A stretch of DNA of 64,000 nucleotides from Staphylococcus americanisciuri (GCF_024814435.1 NZ_JANUXY010000004.1:124001-188000); one strand, 5' to 3'; counted from the stretch's first letter, positions 49,584 through 60,964 are shown. The notes: a model not told the origin generated them from the sequence alone. Made by a program: numbers and translations.

Positions 49584-49914
49584 CATTGACAACAATTATC
49601 AGCACGTTAAAATAAACAAGTGAGTAGAAGTAGTTGATGATTAAGGCATGAACAATGTCACGATTGAAGGGGCTGAGCCCTTAATAGAAAAGAGAAAAAT
49701 GTTGTGCAGGGCAGTTGACTAGAGGTGGGGACATCATCATTTTGTGTAAGAGGTAAGCAATAAACGCTGTGCGACCTCTAGCGCTCTTCAATTAAAAAAG
49801 AAAAGTTGCTGAGCCTTGCACTTAAAACACAATATTCAAATGCTGAGTGCTTAATGGAATTAGTGATGACTGTGGCTTATCTTGCCTGTGTCGATAATAG
49901 AGAGGACGTATAAT
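49584..49914. other. cadA-ymdB intergenic region with hairpins
   Basis: About 330 bases without a gene. It has a hairpin AAGGG/CCCTT near 49665-49685, an 8-base inverted repeat CTAGAGGT (49719-49726) / ACCTCTAG (49774-49781), a GGTGGGGAC motif reminiscent of intergenic repeat ends, and GAGGACG before ymdB. It looks like eroded repeat sequence at the right edge of the cad insertion. No terminator with a clear T run was found for cadA. Confidence 0.4.
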
Positions 49915-50712
49915 ATGAGGATTTTATTTATAGGAGATATTGTGGGGAAGATAGGGCGACAGGCGATTGCTGAACACTTATTGAACCTCAAACAACACTA
50001 TCGCCCTACAGTAACTATTGTGAATGCAGAAAATGCAGCACATGGTAAGGGGATAACAGAAAAAATCTATAAGGAACTTTTACGTGAAGGTGTTGACTTT
50101 ATGACGATGGGCAACCATACGTATGGTCAACGTCAAATATATGATTTTATAGATGATGCGACGCGTATGATCAGACCTGCGAACTTTCCTGATGAAGCAC
50201 CAGGTATAGGTATGCGCATTATTCAGCTAAATGATAAAAAGCTAGCAGTCATTAATTTACAAGGTCGAGCGTTTATGCAAGATATTGATGATCCTTTCAA
50301 AAAGGCAGATCAGCTTATCGCAGAAGCTCGAACAGAAACAGACTATATATTCGTTGATTTTCATGCTGAAACAACGTCAGAAAAAAATGCGATGGGCTGG
50401 TATTTAGATGGTCGTGTAGGTGCAGTTGTCGGCACACACACACACATTCAAACGTCAGATGAGCGCATTTTATCCAAAGGAACAGCCTATATTACAGATG
50501 TTGGTATGACTGGCTATTACGATGGTATACTTGGTATTAATCGTGATGAAGTGATTGAACGTTTTATTACGAGTTTGCCACAAAGACATGTTGTACCTGA
50601 TGAAGGACGTAGTGTTTTATCAGGAGTGTTTGTAGAGTTGCGACCAGACGGTACTGCAAAGCATATTGAACGTATTTTAATTAATGAGGATCATCCAGCA
50701 AAATTTTATTAA
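49915..50712 (+). CDS. ymdB: Metallophosphoesterase YmdB
   Basis: TIGR00282 family phosphodiesterase, 265 residues. In B. subtilis it influences biofilm and motility decisions. ATG 49915 behind GAGAGGACG is used; it gives the family N-terminus M-R-I-L-F-I-G-D-I-V-G. Metal-binding motifs are G-D-I-V-G, N-A-E-N, G-N-H-T-Y, D-F-H-A-E and G-T-H-T-H. In S. aureus it follows rny directly; here cadCA intervenes. Confidence 0.93.
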   Translation: MRILFIGDIVGKIGRQAIAEHLLNLKQHYRPTVTIVNAENAAHGKGITEKIYKELLREGVDFMTMGNHTYGQRQIYDFIDDATRMIRPANFPDEAPGIGMRIIQLNDKKLAVINLQGRAFMQDIDDPFKKADQLIAEARTETDYIFVDFHAETTSEKNAMGWYLDGRVGAVVGTHTHIQTSDERILSKGTAYITDVGMTGYYDGILGINRDEVIERFITSLPQRHVVPDEGRSVLSGVFVELRPDGTAKHIERILINEDHPAKFY

Positions 50713-50748
50713 CTGTGCGTATCGTCCATTAGTATGATTTTTTATAAA

Positions 50749-50787
50749 ACCCACTATTTAGTTGCGCATATAGTGGGTTATTTTGAT
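50749..50787 (+). terminator. Terminator after ymdB
   Basis: AACCCACTAT (50749-50758) pairs with ATAGTGGGTT (50771-50780), followed by ATTTTG. Confidence 0.75.
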
Positions 50788-50827
50788 ATGATAAATAATG
50801 AAGTTAAACGTGTAGGAGGCTAATTGA

Positions 50828-52588
50828 ATGAAATCTCAAATATCGTGGAAAGTGGGCGGACAGCAAGGTGAAGGGATTGAATCTACCGGCGAAATCTTTG
50901 CGACAGCTATGAATCGTAAAGGCTATTATTTGTACGGCTATCGTCACTTTTCTAGCCGCATTAAAGGCGGACATACGAACAACAAAATTCGGGTGTCAAC
51001 AACACCTGTACATGCGATTAGTGATGATTTAGATATATTAGTAGCATTTGATCAAGAAACGATTGAATTAAATCACCAAGAAATGCGAGAAGATAGCGTG
51101 ATTTTAGCTGATAGCAAAGCAAAGCCTGAAAAGCCAGAAGATTGTAAGGCACAGTTAATTGTAATGCCGTTTACAGCGGTGGCCAAGGAATTGGGCACAA
51201 CGTTGATGAAAAACATGGTAGCAATTGGTGCGACTGCGGCATTGATGTCATTAGATAAGACACCATTTGAAGATTTGATTACCAATATGTTTGAGAAAAA
51301 AGGTGACAAAGTTGTTGACTTAAACATTCAAGCATTACACGAAGGTTACCGCTTAATGCAGGATGAACTTTCAAATATTAAGGGTGACTTTGATTTGGTG
51401 GAAAGTGATAGTGTGCCGCATCTATATATGATTGGGAATGATGCGATTGGTCTGGGCGCGATTGCAGGTGGCTCACGTTTTATGGCTGCTTATCCAATTA
51501 CACCAGCATCTGAAATTATGGAATATATGATTGAACATTTACCAGAAGTTGGTGGTGCTGTGATTCAAACTGAAGATGAAATCGCTGCAGCCACAATGGC
51601 TATCGGTGCAAATTATGGTGGTGTTAGAGCATTCACAGCCTCTGCAGGTCCAGGATTATCGTTAATGATGGAAGCAATTGGTTTGTCGGGTATGACTGAA
51701 ACGCCACTAGTGATTATGAATACACAACGTGGGGGGCCATCGACGGGATTACCAACGAAGCAAGAACAATCGGACTTAATGCAAATGATTTATGGTACAC
51801 ATGGCGATATTCCTAAGATTGTTTTAGCACCAACAGATGCAGAAGATGCCTTTTACCTTGCAGTAGAAGCTTTCAACTTAGCTGAAATATATCAATGCCC
51901 TGTTATTTTATTGAGTGACTTACAATTGTCACTTGGAAAACAAACGGTGAAACAATTAGATTATAGTAAGATTGAGATCAATCGTGGCGCAACCATTTTA
52001 GAAGAGATTGTGCGTGATCCTGAAGACAAAGATTATTACAGACGTTATGCCGTAACTGAATCAGGTATATCGCCTAGACCGATTCCAGGCGTCAAAGGTG
52101 GTATTCATCATGTGACGGGTGTAGAACATAATGAACAAGGGAAACCGAGTGAAGCTGCACAAAATCGTCAAGATCAAATGGATAAACGCATGCGCAAAAT
52201 AGAGAATTTACACATTGAGAAACCTGTTGAAGGTACGTTGAAGCATGAGCAGGCAGATATTTTATACCTTGGCTTTATTTCGACAAAAGGTGCTATTCAA
52301 GAAGGTACTGACCGTTTGGAAGCAGAGGGGCACAAAGTCGAACATTTACAAATTCGTCAATTGCATCCATTTCCAACTGATATCATCCAAGAAGCAGTGG
52401 ATCGTGCACATAAAGTAGTTGTCGTTGAACATAACTATCAAGGGCAACTAGCAAATATCATTAAAATGAATGTGAATTTAGGCGATAAATTAGTGAATCA
52501 AACAAAATATGACGGTACACCATTTTTACCGTATGAGATTGAGAAGAAAGGTATCGACCTTTTAAATTCACAAAAGGAGAGACTCTAA
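50828..52588 (+). CDS. korA: 2-oxoacid:acceptor oxidoreductase, fused gamma-alpha subunit
   Basis: Converts 2-oxoglutarate (or another 2-oxoacid) to acyl-CoA while reducing ferredoxin. It has 586 residues. The N-terminal gamma domain (G-G-Q-Q-G-E-G-I-E, then H-F-S-S-R-I-K-G-G-H) is fused to the alpha pyrimidine-binding domain (Y-P-I-T-P-A-S-E-I-M at about 217, then P-S-T-G-L-P-T-K-Q-E-Q-S-D-L). The start follows TAGGAGG. korB begins at the next base after its stop. The exact 2-oxoacid is inferred from family naming. Confidence 0.92.
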   Translation: MKSQISWKVGGQQGEGIESTGEIFATAMNRKGYYLYGYRHFSSRIKGGHTNNKIRVSTTPVHAISDDLDILVAFDQETIELNHQEMREDSVILADSKAKPEKPEDCKAQLIVMPFTAVAKELGTTLMKNMVAIGATAALMSLDKTPFEDLITNMFEKKGDKVVDLNIQALHEGYRLMQDELSNIKGDFDLVESDSVPHLYMIGNDAIGLGAIAGGSRFMAAYPITPASEIMEYMIEHLPEVGGAVIQTEDEIAAATMAIGANYGGVRAFTASAGPGLSLMMEAIGLSGMTETPLVIMNTQRGGPSTGLPTKQEQSDLMQMIYGTHGDIPKIVLAPTDAEDAFYLAVEAFNLAEIYQCPVILLSDLQLSLGKQTVKQLDYSKIEINRGATILEEIVRDPEDKDYYRRYAVTESGISPRPIPGVKGGIHHVTGVEHNEQGKPSEAAQNRQDQMDKRMRKIENLHIEKPVEGTLKHEQADILYLGFISTKGAIQEGTDRLEAEGHKVEHLQIRQLHPFPTDIIQEAVDRAHKVVVVEHNYQGQLANIIKMNVNLGDKLVNQTKYDGTPFLPYEIEKKGIDLLNSQKERL

Positions 52589-53455
52589 GTGGCAACTTTT
52601 AAAGATTTTAGAAATAATGTCAAACCTAACTGGTGTCCAGGATGCGGTGACTTTTCAGTTCAAGCAGCGATTCAAAAAGCAGCAGCTAATGTTGGTTTAG
52701 AACCGGATGAAGTGGCATTGATTACCGGAATCGGTTGTTCTGGACGTCTTTCAGGATATGTCAATTCATATGGCGTTCACTCTATTCATGGACGTGCATT
52801 ACCATTGGCACAAGGGGTTAAAATGGCGAATCGTGATTTGACTGTGATTGCTTCTGGTGGTGACGGTGATGGTTATGCGATAGGTATGGGTCATACAATC
52901 CATGCATTACGCCGAAACATGAACATTACGTATATTGTTATGGATAACCAAATTTACGGTCTGACGAAAGGACAAACATCACCTTCATCGGCACCTGGAT
53001 TCGTGACGAAAACAACACCAAAAGGGAACATCGAACAAAACGTTGCACCGCTTGAATTGGCGTTGTCTTCAGGCGCAACGTTTGTCGCACAAGGTTTTTC
53101 AAGCGATATTAAAGCATTGACAAAAATGATAGAAGATGCGATTAACCACGACGGCTTCTCATTTGTGAATGTGTTCTCACCTTGTGTCACATACAATAAA
53201 ATTAATACGTATGATTGGTTTAAAGAACACCTTACTGATTTGAGCGACATTGAAGATTACGATACTTCTGATAAACAACGTGCTATTCAAACAGTTGTTG
53301 AACATAATTCTTTGGTTAAAGGTATCGTTTACCAAGATACAGAAACACCATCATATGAATCACAAATCGAATCGTTTGGTGAAACACCATTAGCCTATCA
53401 AGATATTAAGTTAACACCGTCGCAATTTGAATCATTAACAAAACAATTTGTATAG
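52589..53455 (+). CDS. korB: 2-oxoacid:acceptor oxidoreductase beta subunit
   Basis: TPP- and iron-sulfur-binding beta subunit, 288 residues. GTG 52589 immediately follows the korA stop, with AAAGGAGAG upstream. The C-P-G-C-G-D-F cluster motif is at about residues 16-22, G-C-S-G-R-L and the TPP motif G-G-D-G-D-G-Y-A-I-G-M-G-H follow, then N-Q-I-Y-G-L-T-K-G-Q-x-S-P. With KorA it forms the complete heteromeric enzyme. A terminator follows. Confidence 0.92.
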   Translation: MATFKDFRNNVKPNWCPGCGDFSVQAAIQKAAANVGLEPDEVALITGIGCSGRLSGYVNSYGVHSIHGRALPLAQGVKMANRDLTVIASGGDGDGYAIGMGHTIHALRRNMNITYIVMDNQIYGLTKGQTSPSSAPGFVTKTTPKGNIEQNVAPLELALSSGATFVAQGFSSDIKALTKMIEDAINHDGFSFVNVFSPCVTYNKINTYDWFKEHLTDLSDIEDYDTSDKQRAIQTVVEHNSLVKGIVYQDTETPSYESQIESFGETPLAYQDIKLTPSQFESLTKQFV

Positions 53456-53468
53456 AACAGACAAACAG

Positions 53469-53509
53469 AGCTGGAGTCCCTTTGGAGTAGGAGGGCTTCA
53501 GCTTTATTT
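53469..53509 (+). terminator. Terminator after korB
   Basis: AGCTGGAGTCC pairs with GGGCTTCAGCT (two G-U pairs), followed by TTATTT. The remaining 200 bases to miaB hold its promoter and nothing else recognised. Confidence 0.75.
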
Positions 53510-53706
53510 ATAGAAAAATTTGGTGTTTATAATAACTGTGGAAATAGGTCATAAAACATGTGTTGGACAGTGTTGAGATTTATGCCAAGCGTGTGAAGTA
53601 TAAAGTGAAAAAGGCATGAATGGGGAAGACATTTCGCTATCTTTTGTTAAATGATTTTGGTTGTGTATGTGATAAAAATGATATTGAAATGCAAAGGTAT
53701 GACAAA

Positions 53707-53735
53707 TTGCACTTTGTGTTTTTTTCTAATATAAT
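53707..53735 (+). promoter_or_regulatory. miaB promoter
   Basis: TTGCAC (53707-53712), 17-base spacer, TATAAT (53730-53735), about 34 bases before the miaB start. Confidence 0.7.
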
Positions 53736-53769
53736 GAAGAGATGATATAAGGCAGAAAGGGTTTTGCAT

Positions 53770-55317
53770 GTGAATGAAGAACAAAGAAAAGCTGGAACGT
53801 TAGATGTGCTGGCGAATCGTAAAGATAAAGCGGAAGAAAAAGATTATAGTAAATACTTCGACCACGTTTATCAACCGCCGAGTCTGAAGGAAGCGAAAAA
53901 GCGTGGTAAGGAAGAAACAGTGTATAATCGTGACTTCCAAATCGATGAAAAATATCGCGGTATGGGTAAAGGGCGTACGTTCCTAATCAAAACGTATGGT
54001 TGTCAGATGAATGCGCATGATACAGAAGTCATGGCAGGGATTTTGACAGCGCTGGGCTACACTCCGACGGAAGATGTTAATGTTGCAGATGTTATTTTAT
54101 TGAATACGTGTGCGATTCGTGAAAACGCGGAAAACAAAGTATTCGGTGAAATTGGTAACTTGAAGCATATCAAACAAGAGCGTCCAGATTGTTTAATCGG
54201 CGTGTGTGGTTGTATGTCACAAGAAGAATCAGTTGTAAATAAAATTTTGAAATCGTACCAAAATGTCGATATGATTTTTGGAACGCATAACATTCACCGT
54301 TTACCACAAATTTTGGAGGAAGCATACCTTTCTAAAGCAATGGTCGTTGAAGTATGGTCTAAAGAAGGCGATGTGATTGAGAACTTGCCGAAAGTCCGTG
54401 AAGGTCGCATCAAAGCATGGGTGAACATTATGTATGGCTGTGACAAGTTCTGCACATACTGTATCGTACCATTTACGCGTGGGAAAGAACGTAGTCGTCG
54501 TCCGCAAGATATTATCGATGAAGTGCGCGACTTAGCACGTCAAGGCTATCAAGAGATTACGTTGCTCGGTCAGAATGTTAACTCATACGGGAAAGATTTA
54601 GACGATATCGAATACGGTCTTGGCGATTTATTAGAAGATATTGCGAAGATTGACATTCCACGTGTGCGTTTTACTACGAGCCATCCATGGGACTTCACAG
54701 ACCGCATGATTGAAGTGATTGCACAAGGTGGTAATATCATGCCACATATTCATTTACCGGTTCAATCAGGTAATGATCAAGTTCTTAAAATTATGGGACG
54801 TAAATATACGCGCGCAAGTTATTTAGATCTTGTGGATCGTATTAAAAAAGCGATACCTAATGTTGCACTGACAACGGATATTATCGTTGGTTATCCAAAT
54901 GAAACGGAAGCACAATTTGAAGAGACGTTGTCATTATATGAAGAAGTTGGTTTTGAACATGCATATACGTATCTATACTCTCAACGTGATGGCACGCCAG
55001 CTGCGAAGATGAAAGACAATGTACCGATAGAAGTGAAAAAAGCACGTCTACAACGATTAAACCAATTGGTAGGTACATTCTCGGCAGCTGCGTTGAAAGC
55101 ATATGATGGCAAGACAGTTAAAGTATTATGCGAAGGTGCGAGTAAGAAAGATGAGGAAGTGTTAGCGGGATACACAGAACGCAACAAGCTCGTTAACTTC
55201 CGTGCACCTAAATCTATGATTGGGAAAATTGTCGATGTTAAAATTGTTGAAGCGAAACAATATTCGTTAAACGGTGAATTTGTAGGCGTGAGTGATGCAA
55301 CGTTGGTGAGTCAATAA
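53770..55317 (+). CDS. miaB: tRNA-2-methylthio-N6-dimethylallyladenosine synthase MiaB
   Basis: Radical-SAM methylthiotransferase acting on A37 of tRNAs reading U-starting codons. Start GTG 53770 is chosen because AAAGGG is 9 bases upstream and the N-terminus M-N-E-E-Q-R-K matches orthologues; TTG 53764 is too close to the site. It has 515 residues. The UPF0004 cysteines (Y-G-C-Q-M-N, C-A-I-R, C-G-C-M) hold one cluster; the radical-SAM motif C224-x3-C228-x2-C231 holds the other. A C-terminal TRAM domain ends it. ricA overlaps the stop by one base. Confidence 0.97.
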   Translation: MNEEQRKAGTLDVLANRKDKAEEKDYSKYFDHVYQPPSLKEAKKRGKEETVYNRDFQIDEKYRGMGKGRTFLIKTYGCQMNAHDTEVMAGILTALGYTPTEDVNVADVILLNTCAIRENAENKVFGEIGNLKHIKQERPDCLIGVCGCMSQEESVVNKILKSYQNVDMIFGTHNIHRLPQILEEAYLSKAMVVEVWSKEGDVIENLPKVREGRIKAWVNIMYGCDKFCTYCIVPFTRGKERSRRPQDIIDEVRDLARQGYQEITLLGQNVNSYGKDLDDIEYGLGDLLEDIAKIDIPRVRFTTSHPWDFTDRMIEVIAQGGNIMPHIHLPVQSGNDQVLKIMGRKYTRASYLDLVDRIKKAIPNVALTTDIIVGYPNETEAQFEETLSLYEEVGFEHAYTYLYSQRDGTPAAKMKDNVPIEVKKARLQRLNQLVGTFSAAALKAYDGKTVKVLCEGASKKDEEVLAGYTERNKLVNFRAPKSMIGKIVDVKIVEAKQYSLNGEFVGVSDATLVSQ

Positions 55318-55706
55318 TGACAACCAAAGATGATGTATTGCAAAAGGCGCGCGAATTGCAACAAGCGATTCAAGGCTTAGAAGTAATCCGCTACTATCAA
55401 CGCGTTGAACAACAAATTCATCAAAATGAGCATATTGCACAACATATGGCTAATTTGAAGCAACAACAAAAGCAATCCGTGAACTTTCAAAACTATCAAA
55501 AGCTTGTTGCTTATCAGCATTCTGAGGAGACTATACAAGCGATTCAAGACGAAATAGATGATTTTCCAATTGTTGCTGAGTTTCGTCAAGCACAGCATGA
55601 GGCAAATGATACGATTCAATACATTATTGAAACTTTATCAGAGGGTATTGCTATACCGCAGATAGAGATACCAAATAACGGAAATGCACTGCGCAACGAT
55701 TTTTAG
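55317..55706 (+). CDS. ricA: RicA family RNase Y regulator (YmcA)
   Basis: A 129-residue, mostly helical YlbF/YmcA family protein. In B. subtilis RicA with RicT and RicF forms a complex that steers RNase Y processing and affects competence and biofilms. Its start overlaps the miaB stop (TAATG), the same order as in B. subtilis. It is rich in Gln and lacks enzyme motifs. RNase Y itself is encoded at 45381. Confidence 0.87.
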   Translation: MTTKDDVLQKARELQQAIQGLEVIRYYQRVEQQIHQNEHIAQHMANLKQQQKQSVNFQNYQKLVAYQHSEETIQAIQDEIDDFPIVAEFRQAQHEANDTIQYIIETLSEGIAIPQIEIPNNGNALRNDF

Positions 55707-55789
55707 AAGTGCTCGGATTGATGACTCACAGGGTTACAACAGTGTGTTATGTAACATCAGAAACTGCTTAAAAGAAAAGGGGTTGGACA

Positions 55790-56302
55790 ATGAATAATAA
55801 GAAGTTGACATTAACAGCGCTTTTCATTGCATTGAATGTCGTATTAAGTACGGTAGTTGTTATACCAATTGGTCCTATTAAGGTTGCACCTATACAACAT
55901 TTTATGAATGTTTTGAGTGCTGTTTTACTCGGACCATGGTATGGACTCGCGCAAGCATTCTTGTCGTCTTCTATTCGTCTTTTATTAGGTACTGGCACGC
56001 CTTTTGCATTTCCAGGCAGTATGATTGGTGTCTTATTAGCAAGTTTCTTCTATTACGTTAATCGTCATTTATTTGTTACGGCGATTGGTGAAGTGATTGG
56101 AACAGGCATTATAGGTAGTTTAGTATGTATCCCACTAGCTTGGCTCTTACATATGGATGATTTTTTGATTAAACCATTGATGCTTGCATTTATTGTTTCA
56201 AGTATGGTAGGTGCCGGTGTGAGTTACGCATTGCTCATCGTGTTAAAAAAGCGTGGGCTGCTGACGAAGTTACAAAATTATACTAAGCATAAGTCAAAAT
56301 GA
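55790..56302 (+). CDS. thiW: ECF transporter S component, ThiW-like
   Basis: A 170-residue membrane protein with about five to six helices. The segment P-I-G-P-I-K-V-A-P-I-Q-H-F-M-N-V and G-P-W-Y-G-L-A-Q-A, then G-T-G-T-P-F-A-F-P-G-S-M-I-G, match the ThiW family thought to import the thiazole precursor of thiamine. It would need the shared EcfAAT module encoded elsewhere. AAAAGGGG precedes ATG 55790. No TPP riboswitch is seen in the 83-base gap after ricA, so regulation by thiamine is not evident. Confidence 0.8.
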   Translation: MNNKKLTLTALFIALNVVLSTVVVIPIGPIKVAPIQHFMNVLSAVLLGPWYGLAQAFLSSSIRLLLGTGTPFAFPGSMIGVLLASFFYYVNRHLFVTAIGEVIGTGIIGSLVCIPLAWLLHMDDFLIKPLMLAFIVSSMVGAGVSYALLIVLKKRGLLTKLQNYTKHKSK

Positions 56303-56307
56303 CAGAT

Positions 56308-56347
56308 AGGCTAGGCGAATCGAAAGTTGCGTATCGTCTAGCCTTTA
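56308..56347 (+). terminator. Terminator after thiW
   Basis: AGGCTAGGCGA pairs with TCGTCTAGCCT, followed by TTATAC. Confidence 0.7.
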
Positions 56348-56396
56348 TACATATATTTGAAGATAAAAATAGAGATTTAAAGGATTGTGATAATAA

Positions 56397-59006
56397 ATGT
56401 CAAAAGTTACTCCGATGATGAAACAGTATCTCTCAATAAAGTCTCAACATCAAGATGCATTACTGTTTTTTAGATTAGGTGATTTTTATGAATTATTTTA
56501 TGATGATGCTGTAACCGCTGCACGTGTGCTTGAGATTACTTTGACTAAGCGTGATGCTAAAAAAGCAATTCCGATGGCGGGAGTACCGTTTCATTCTGCT
56601 GACGGCTATATCGAAACATTAATACAGAATGGTTATAAAGTGGCAATTTGTGAACAAATGGAAGATCCTCGACAAGTCAAAGGAATGGTTAAACGTGAAG
56701 TCGTTCGTGTCGTTACGCCGGGTACAATGATGGATCAAGGCGGTATGGACGATTCGCAAAACAATTATATTTTAAGCTTTGTACATAATGACGACTATGC
56801 ATTAAGTTATTGTGATATTTCTACGGGCGAATTAAAAGTCACACATTTTGAAGACGAAAGCACGTTGATCAATGAAGTGACGACGATAAAACCGAATGAA
56901 ATCGTAGTTAGGGAGCCTTTATCAGATCAATTAAAACGTCAATTTAGTGTGATTACCGAGACGATTACGGTGCGTGAAGCAATATCTGATACGCAATATG
57001 ACGTCAATTCATTGGAACATCCTTTGATGGCACAAGCCGTTCAAATATTGCTGGATTATATTTATGATACGCAAAAACGAGATATGTCACATATTGAATC
57101 AGCCGTGACGTATCGAGCACTTGATTATATGAAAATGGACTATTATGCAAAACGCAATCTCGAATTAACAGAGAGTATTCGTTTAAAATCCAAAAAAGGA
57201 ACCTTATTATGGTTGATGGATAAGACAAAAACACCTATGGGCGCAAGACGTCTTAAGCAGTGGATTGATCGCCCGCTTATTCAAAAATCAGAAATTGTAA
57301 AACGCCACGAAGCAGTTACGCAATTTTTGAATTATTTTATAGAGAGAGACACGTTGAGAGAATACTTAACAGAAGTATATGATATTGAGCGTCTTGTTGG
57401 GCGTGTGAGTTTTGGTAATGTCAATGCCAAAGACCTTGTGCAGCTCAAACATTCCATTGCACAAATTCCAGCAATAAAAGCATTGCTTCAATCCATTGAT
57501 CATGAAGCCATTACGCATTTTAATGCTTTAGAACCCTTAGAAGATTTGCTCTCTATTCTTGAACAAAGCTTAGTCAATGAACCGCCTTTATCAGTTAAAG
57601 AAGGAGGCTTGTTTAAAACAGGCTATAATGAAACGCTAGATCAATATTTAGATGCATCTCGAAATGGAAAACAATGGTTGGCAGAATTACAAGCTAGAGA
57701 ACGTGAACGAACAGGCATCAAATCACTCAAAATTAGTTTTAACAAAGTATTTGGTTATTATATCGAGATTACACGTGCGAACTTAACTGATTTTGATCCT
57801 GTGGCATATGGTTATGAACGCAAACAAACGTTATCGAATGCTGAGCGATTTATTACAGATGAGTTGAAAGAAAAAGAAAGCATTATATTAGGGGCGCAAG
57901 ATAAAGCCATCGAACTAGAGTACCAATTGTTCACAGAGTTGCGTCAATATGTCAAACAATTTACTGAACGCTTGCAACAACAAGCCAAAATTATTTCAGA
58001 ACTCGATTGTTTACAAAGTTTTGCTGAAATTGCGCAACAATACAATTATGTACGCCCAGTCTTTAGTGAAGATAAAACGCTATCGTTAGTCGATGCGCGT
58101 CATCCGGTTGTTGAACGTGTGATAGATTATAATGATTACGTACCGAATGATTGTCAACTAGATGATGAGACTTATATTTATTTAATCACTGGGCCTAATA
58201 TGTCAGGGAAATCAACGTATATGCGGCAAGTGGCTATTATAAGCATTATGGCGCAAATGGGGGCTTTTGTACCTTGTAAGTCTGCGCAGTTGCCAATTTT
58301 TGATCAGATTTTCACACGTATCGGTGCGGCGGATGATCTTGTATCTGGTAAAAGTACATTTATGGTTGAAATGTTAGAAGCACAAAAAGCACTGCGCTAT
58401 GCGACTGCAGATAGTTTGATTATATTTGATGAGATTGGTCGTGGCACATCGACATATGATGGGTTGGCTTTAGCGCAAGCGATGATAGAGTATGTTGCGG
58501 AAACATCTCAAGCTAAGACGTTGTTCTCAACGCATTATCATGAGTTAACAGAATTAGATCAATCATTGCCGTGTTTGAAGAATGTTCACGTAGCAGCTAA
58601 TGAATACAAAGGTGAACTTATATTTTTATACAAAGTTAAAGAGGGCGCCGTAGCAAATAGTTATGGGATTCAAGTTGCACAATTAGCAAACTTGCCAGAA
58701 GCTGTCATCGCACGTGCTAAAGTTATTCTTAAAGCGTTCGAATCACATGACAAGCCAACAGCAATAACAGCAACAAACTTAGAACAAGTGGATACTGAGC
58801 CAAAACAAGAAACTGAAATAGTGACATCAAAAGCGGAACATGCAACTAAGCCTGAACAGACGATGTTTGAGCAGTCAACTTTTGATTTATTTGGCTCAGT
58901 AGAACAAAGTGAGATTGAACAAGAGATTAAGCACTTAAATATCTCTCAAATGACGCCGTTAGATGCCCTTGTGAAATTAAGTGAACTGCAAAAACGATTG
59001 AATTAG
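56397..59006 (+). CDS. mutS: DNA mismatch repair protein MutS
   Basis: Mismatch-recognising ATPase, 869 residues. The N-terminal mismatch-binding domain has [10 protein letters not shown] (the Phe-X-Glu wedge type) near residue 27. The ATPase has Walker [10 protein letters not shown] at 599-607 and [14 protein letters not shown] Gln/Thr-rich linker (about 785-830) precedes the C-terminal dimerisation part. mutL starts 8 bases after the stop, forming a mutSL operon. Confidence 0.98.
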   Translation: MSKVTPMMKQYLSIKSQHQDALLFFRLGDFYELFYDDAVTAARVLEITLTKRDAKKAIPMAGVPFHSADGYIETLIQNGYKVAICEQMEDPRQVKGMVKREVVRVVTPGTMMDQGGMDDSQNNYILSFVHNDDYALSYCDISTGELKVTHFEDESTLINEVTTIKPNEIVVREPLSDQLKRQFSVITETITVREAISDTQYDVNSLEHPLMAQAVQILLDYIYDTQKRDMSHIESAVTYRALDYMKMDYYAKRNLELTESIRLKSKKGTLLWLMDKTKTPMGARRLKQWIDRPLIQKSEIVKRHEAVTQFLNYFIERDTLREYLTEVYDIERLVGRVSFGNVNAKDLVQLKHSIAQIPAIKALLQSIDHEAITHFNALEPLEDLLSILEQSLVNEPPLSVKEGGLFKTGYNETLDQYLDASRNGKQWLAELQARERERTGIKSLKISFNKVFGYYIEITRANLTDFDPVAYGYERKQTLSNAERFITDELKEKESIILGAQDKAIELEYQLFTELRQYVKQFTERLQQQAKIISELDCLQSFAEIAQQYNYVRPVFSEDKTLSLVDARHPVVERVIDYNDYVPNDCQLDDETYIYLITGPNMSGKSTYMRQVAIISIMAQMGAFVPCKSAQLPIFDQIFTRIGAADDLVSGKSTFMVEMLEAQKALRYATADSLIIFDEIGRGTSTYDGLALAQAMIEYVAETSQAKTLFSTHYHELTELDQSLPCLKNVHVAANEYKGELIFLYKVKEGAVANSYGIQVAQLANLPEAVIARAKVILKAFESHDKPTAITATNLEQVDTEPKQETEIVTSKAEHATKPEQTMFEQSTFDLFGSVEQSEIEQEIKHLNISQMTPLDALVKLSELQKRLN

Positions 59007-59014
59007 AAGGTGAT

Positions 59015-60964
59015 ATGATGGGCAAGATTAAAGCATTGCAAACATCACTTGCCAATAAAATTGCGGCGGGTGAAGTAGTTGAACGACCTAGTTCAGTGGT
59101 TAAAGAGTTGCTAGAGAATAGTATTGATGCTGGTGCAACTGAAATTAATGTAGAAGTTCAAGAAGCAGGTGTCGCATCTATACGTGTAGTGGACAATGGT
59201 TCGGGGATTGAAGCGGATGACTTATCTCTGGTCTTTCATCGACATGCAACCAGCAAACTATACGATGATGATGACTTGTTCCATATTCGTACGCTTGGCT
59301 TCCGTGGAGAGGCATTGGCGAGTATTGCATCTGTTGCCAAAGTAACGCTACAAACGTCAACGGATGGTATTGATGGTTATGAAGTGTATGCAGAAGAAGG
59401 CGCTATTTTGTCACAGAAACCGGCAAAAGCACGTCAAGGAACGGATATTTCAGTTACAAATCTATTTTATAATACACCAGCACGTCTGAAATATATTAAG
59501 AGTTTATACACTGAACTAGGCAAAGTAACAGATATTATGAACCGAATGGCGATGAGTCATCCAGAGATTCGTATGTCGCTTATTAGTGATGGTAAAAAGA
59601 TTTTACAAACGAATGGCTCAGGGCGTACGAATGAAGTGATGGCAGAAATATACGGTATGAAAGTGGCGCGTGATTTGTTACATATCACGGGCGAAACGAG
59701 TGATTATGAAATCGATGGCTATATTGCCAAACCAGAACATTCTCGCAGTAACCGTCATTATATTTCACTCTTTATTAATGGGCGTTATATCAAAAATTTT
59801 GTTCTGAATAAAGCTGTTGTAGAAGGCTATCATACTTTGCTGACAATTGGTCGTTACCCAATCGTCTATCTCAATATTAAGATGGATCCGATTTTAGTGG
59901 ATGTAAATGTTCATCCAACAAAATTAGAAGTGCGTTTGTCAAAAGAAGATCAACTTTATACATTAATTGTTGAAAAAATACGAGAAGCTTTTCAAGATAA
60001 GGTGCTTATTCCGAAAAATGATTTGGATAAACATCAACCTAAAAAAGTATTGAAACAATTTGAGCAACAAAAGATGGCTTTTGAAGAACGTCAACAAGCA
60101 TCGTCTACAACAGATGACAGAGAATATAAATCTGATGACAAAGCGCAACAAACGCCAATTGTCAATGAAACATCAAACACATATACACCAGTGTCTCAAA
60201 CAGAACCGACACCCGTTGATGATGTACAACATACAGTATCATCACAGAATGCAGAAGCTTCAGATGACTATGAGCAGTATGCACAAGCACAACGCGAAGT
60301 TTTAATTGATATGACAACATCGGAAGCGCTAGAAGATGAAACGCCACAATCAGTTAATGAGTCTACTGTTCAAGATGCACCACGGGTACCTTATATGGAA
60401 ATTGTTGGGCAATTTCATGGCACCTATATCGTTGCACAAAACGACACAGGAATGTTTTTAATTGATCAACATGCTGCCCAAGAACGCATTAAATATGAAT
60501 ATTTTCGTGATAAAATTGGTGAAGTGACGAATGAAAATCAAAACTTATTAATTCCATTGACTTTTAACTTCTCAAAAGATGAACAATTGATTATTGAACA
60601 ATCACGTCATGAATTAGAGAAAGTCGGTATCTTTTTAGAACCTTTTGGCGGCTATGATTACATTGTCAATAGTTATCCAATATGGTTTCCGCAAGAAGAA
60701 GTGGAAGAGATTATTAAGGATCTCATCGAATATGTTTTGGAACACAAAACGGCGAATATCGCTAAGTTTCGTGAAGAGGCAGCGATAATGATGAGTTGTA
60801 AAAAGTCGATTAAGGCGAATCATTATTTGACAAAAAACGATATGGCTCAGCTGATAGATCAATTAAGAGAAATGCAAGATCCATTTACTTGTCCACATGG
60901 GCGACCTATTATTATAAACTTTACAAATTATGAATTAGAACGATTATTTAAACGTATCCAATAA
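59015..60964 (+). CDS. mutL: DNA mismatch repair protein MutL, endonuclease type
   Basis: GHKL ATPase coupling MutS to strand incision. It has 649 residues. N-terminal motifs: [26 protein letters not shown] and [11 protein letters not shown] Gln/Thr/Ser-rich linker spans about 345-450. The C-terminal domain has the metal endonuclease motif D484-Q-H-A-x2-E-x4-E and C626-P-H-G-R-P, so this MutL should nick DNA itself, as expected without MutH. ATG 59015 follows GAAGGTGATATG; ATG 59018 is an alternative. Confidence 0.97.
   Translation: MMGKIKALQTSLANKIAAGEVVERPSSVVKELLENSIDAGATEINVEVQEAGVASIRVVDNGSGIEADDLSLVFHRHATSKLYDDDDLFHIRTLGFRGEALASIASVAKVTLQTSTDGIDGYEVYAEEGAILSQKPAKARQGTDISVTNLFYNTPARLKYIKSLYTELGKVTDIMNRMAMSHPEIRMSLISDGKKILQTNGSGRTNEVMAEIYGMKVARDLLHITGETSDYEIDGYIAKPEHSRSNRHYISLFINGRYIKNFVLNKAVVEGYHTLLTIGRYPIVYLNIKMDPILVDVNVHPTKLEVRLSKEDQLYTLIVEKIREAFQDKVLIPKNDLDKHQPKKVLKQFEQQKMAFEERQQASSTTDDREYKSDDKAQQTPIVNETSNTYTPVSQTEPTPVDDVQHTVSSQNAEASDDYEQYAQAQREVLIDMTTSEALEDETPQSVNESTVQDAPRVPYMEIVGQFHGTYIVAQNDTGMFLIDQHAAQERIKYEYFRDKIGEVTNENQNLLIPLTFNFSKDEQLIIEQSRHELEKVGIFLEPFGGYDYIVNSYPIWFPQEEVEEIIKDLIEYVLEHKTANIAKFREEAAIMMSCKKSIKANHYLTKNDMAQLIDQLREMQDPFTCPHGRPIIINFTNYELERLFKRIQ

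Noticed and set aside
55707..55789. TPP riboswitch before thiW
   Set aside because: The gap is short and lacks CTGAGA and the other conserved TPP elements.
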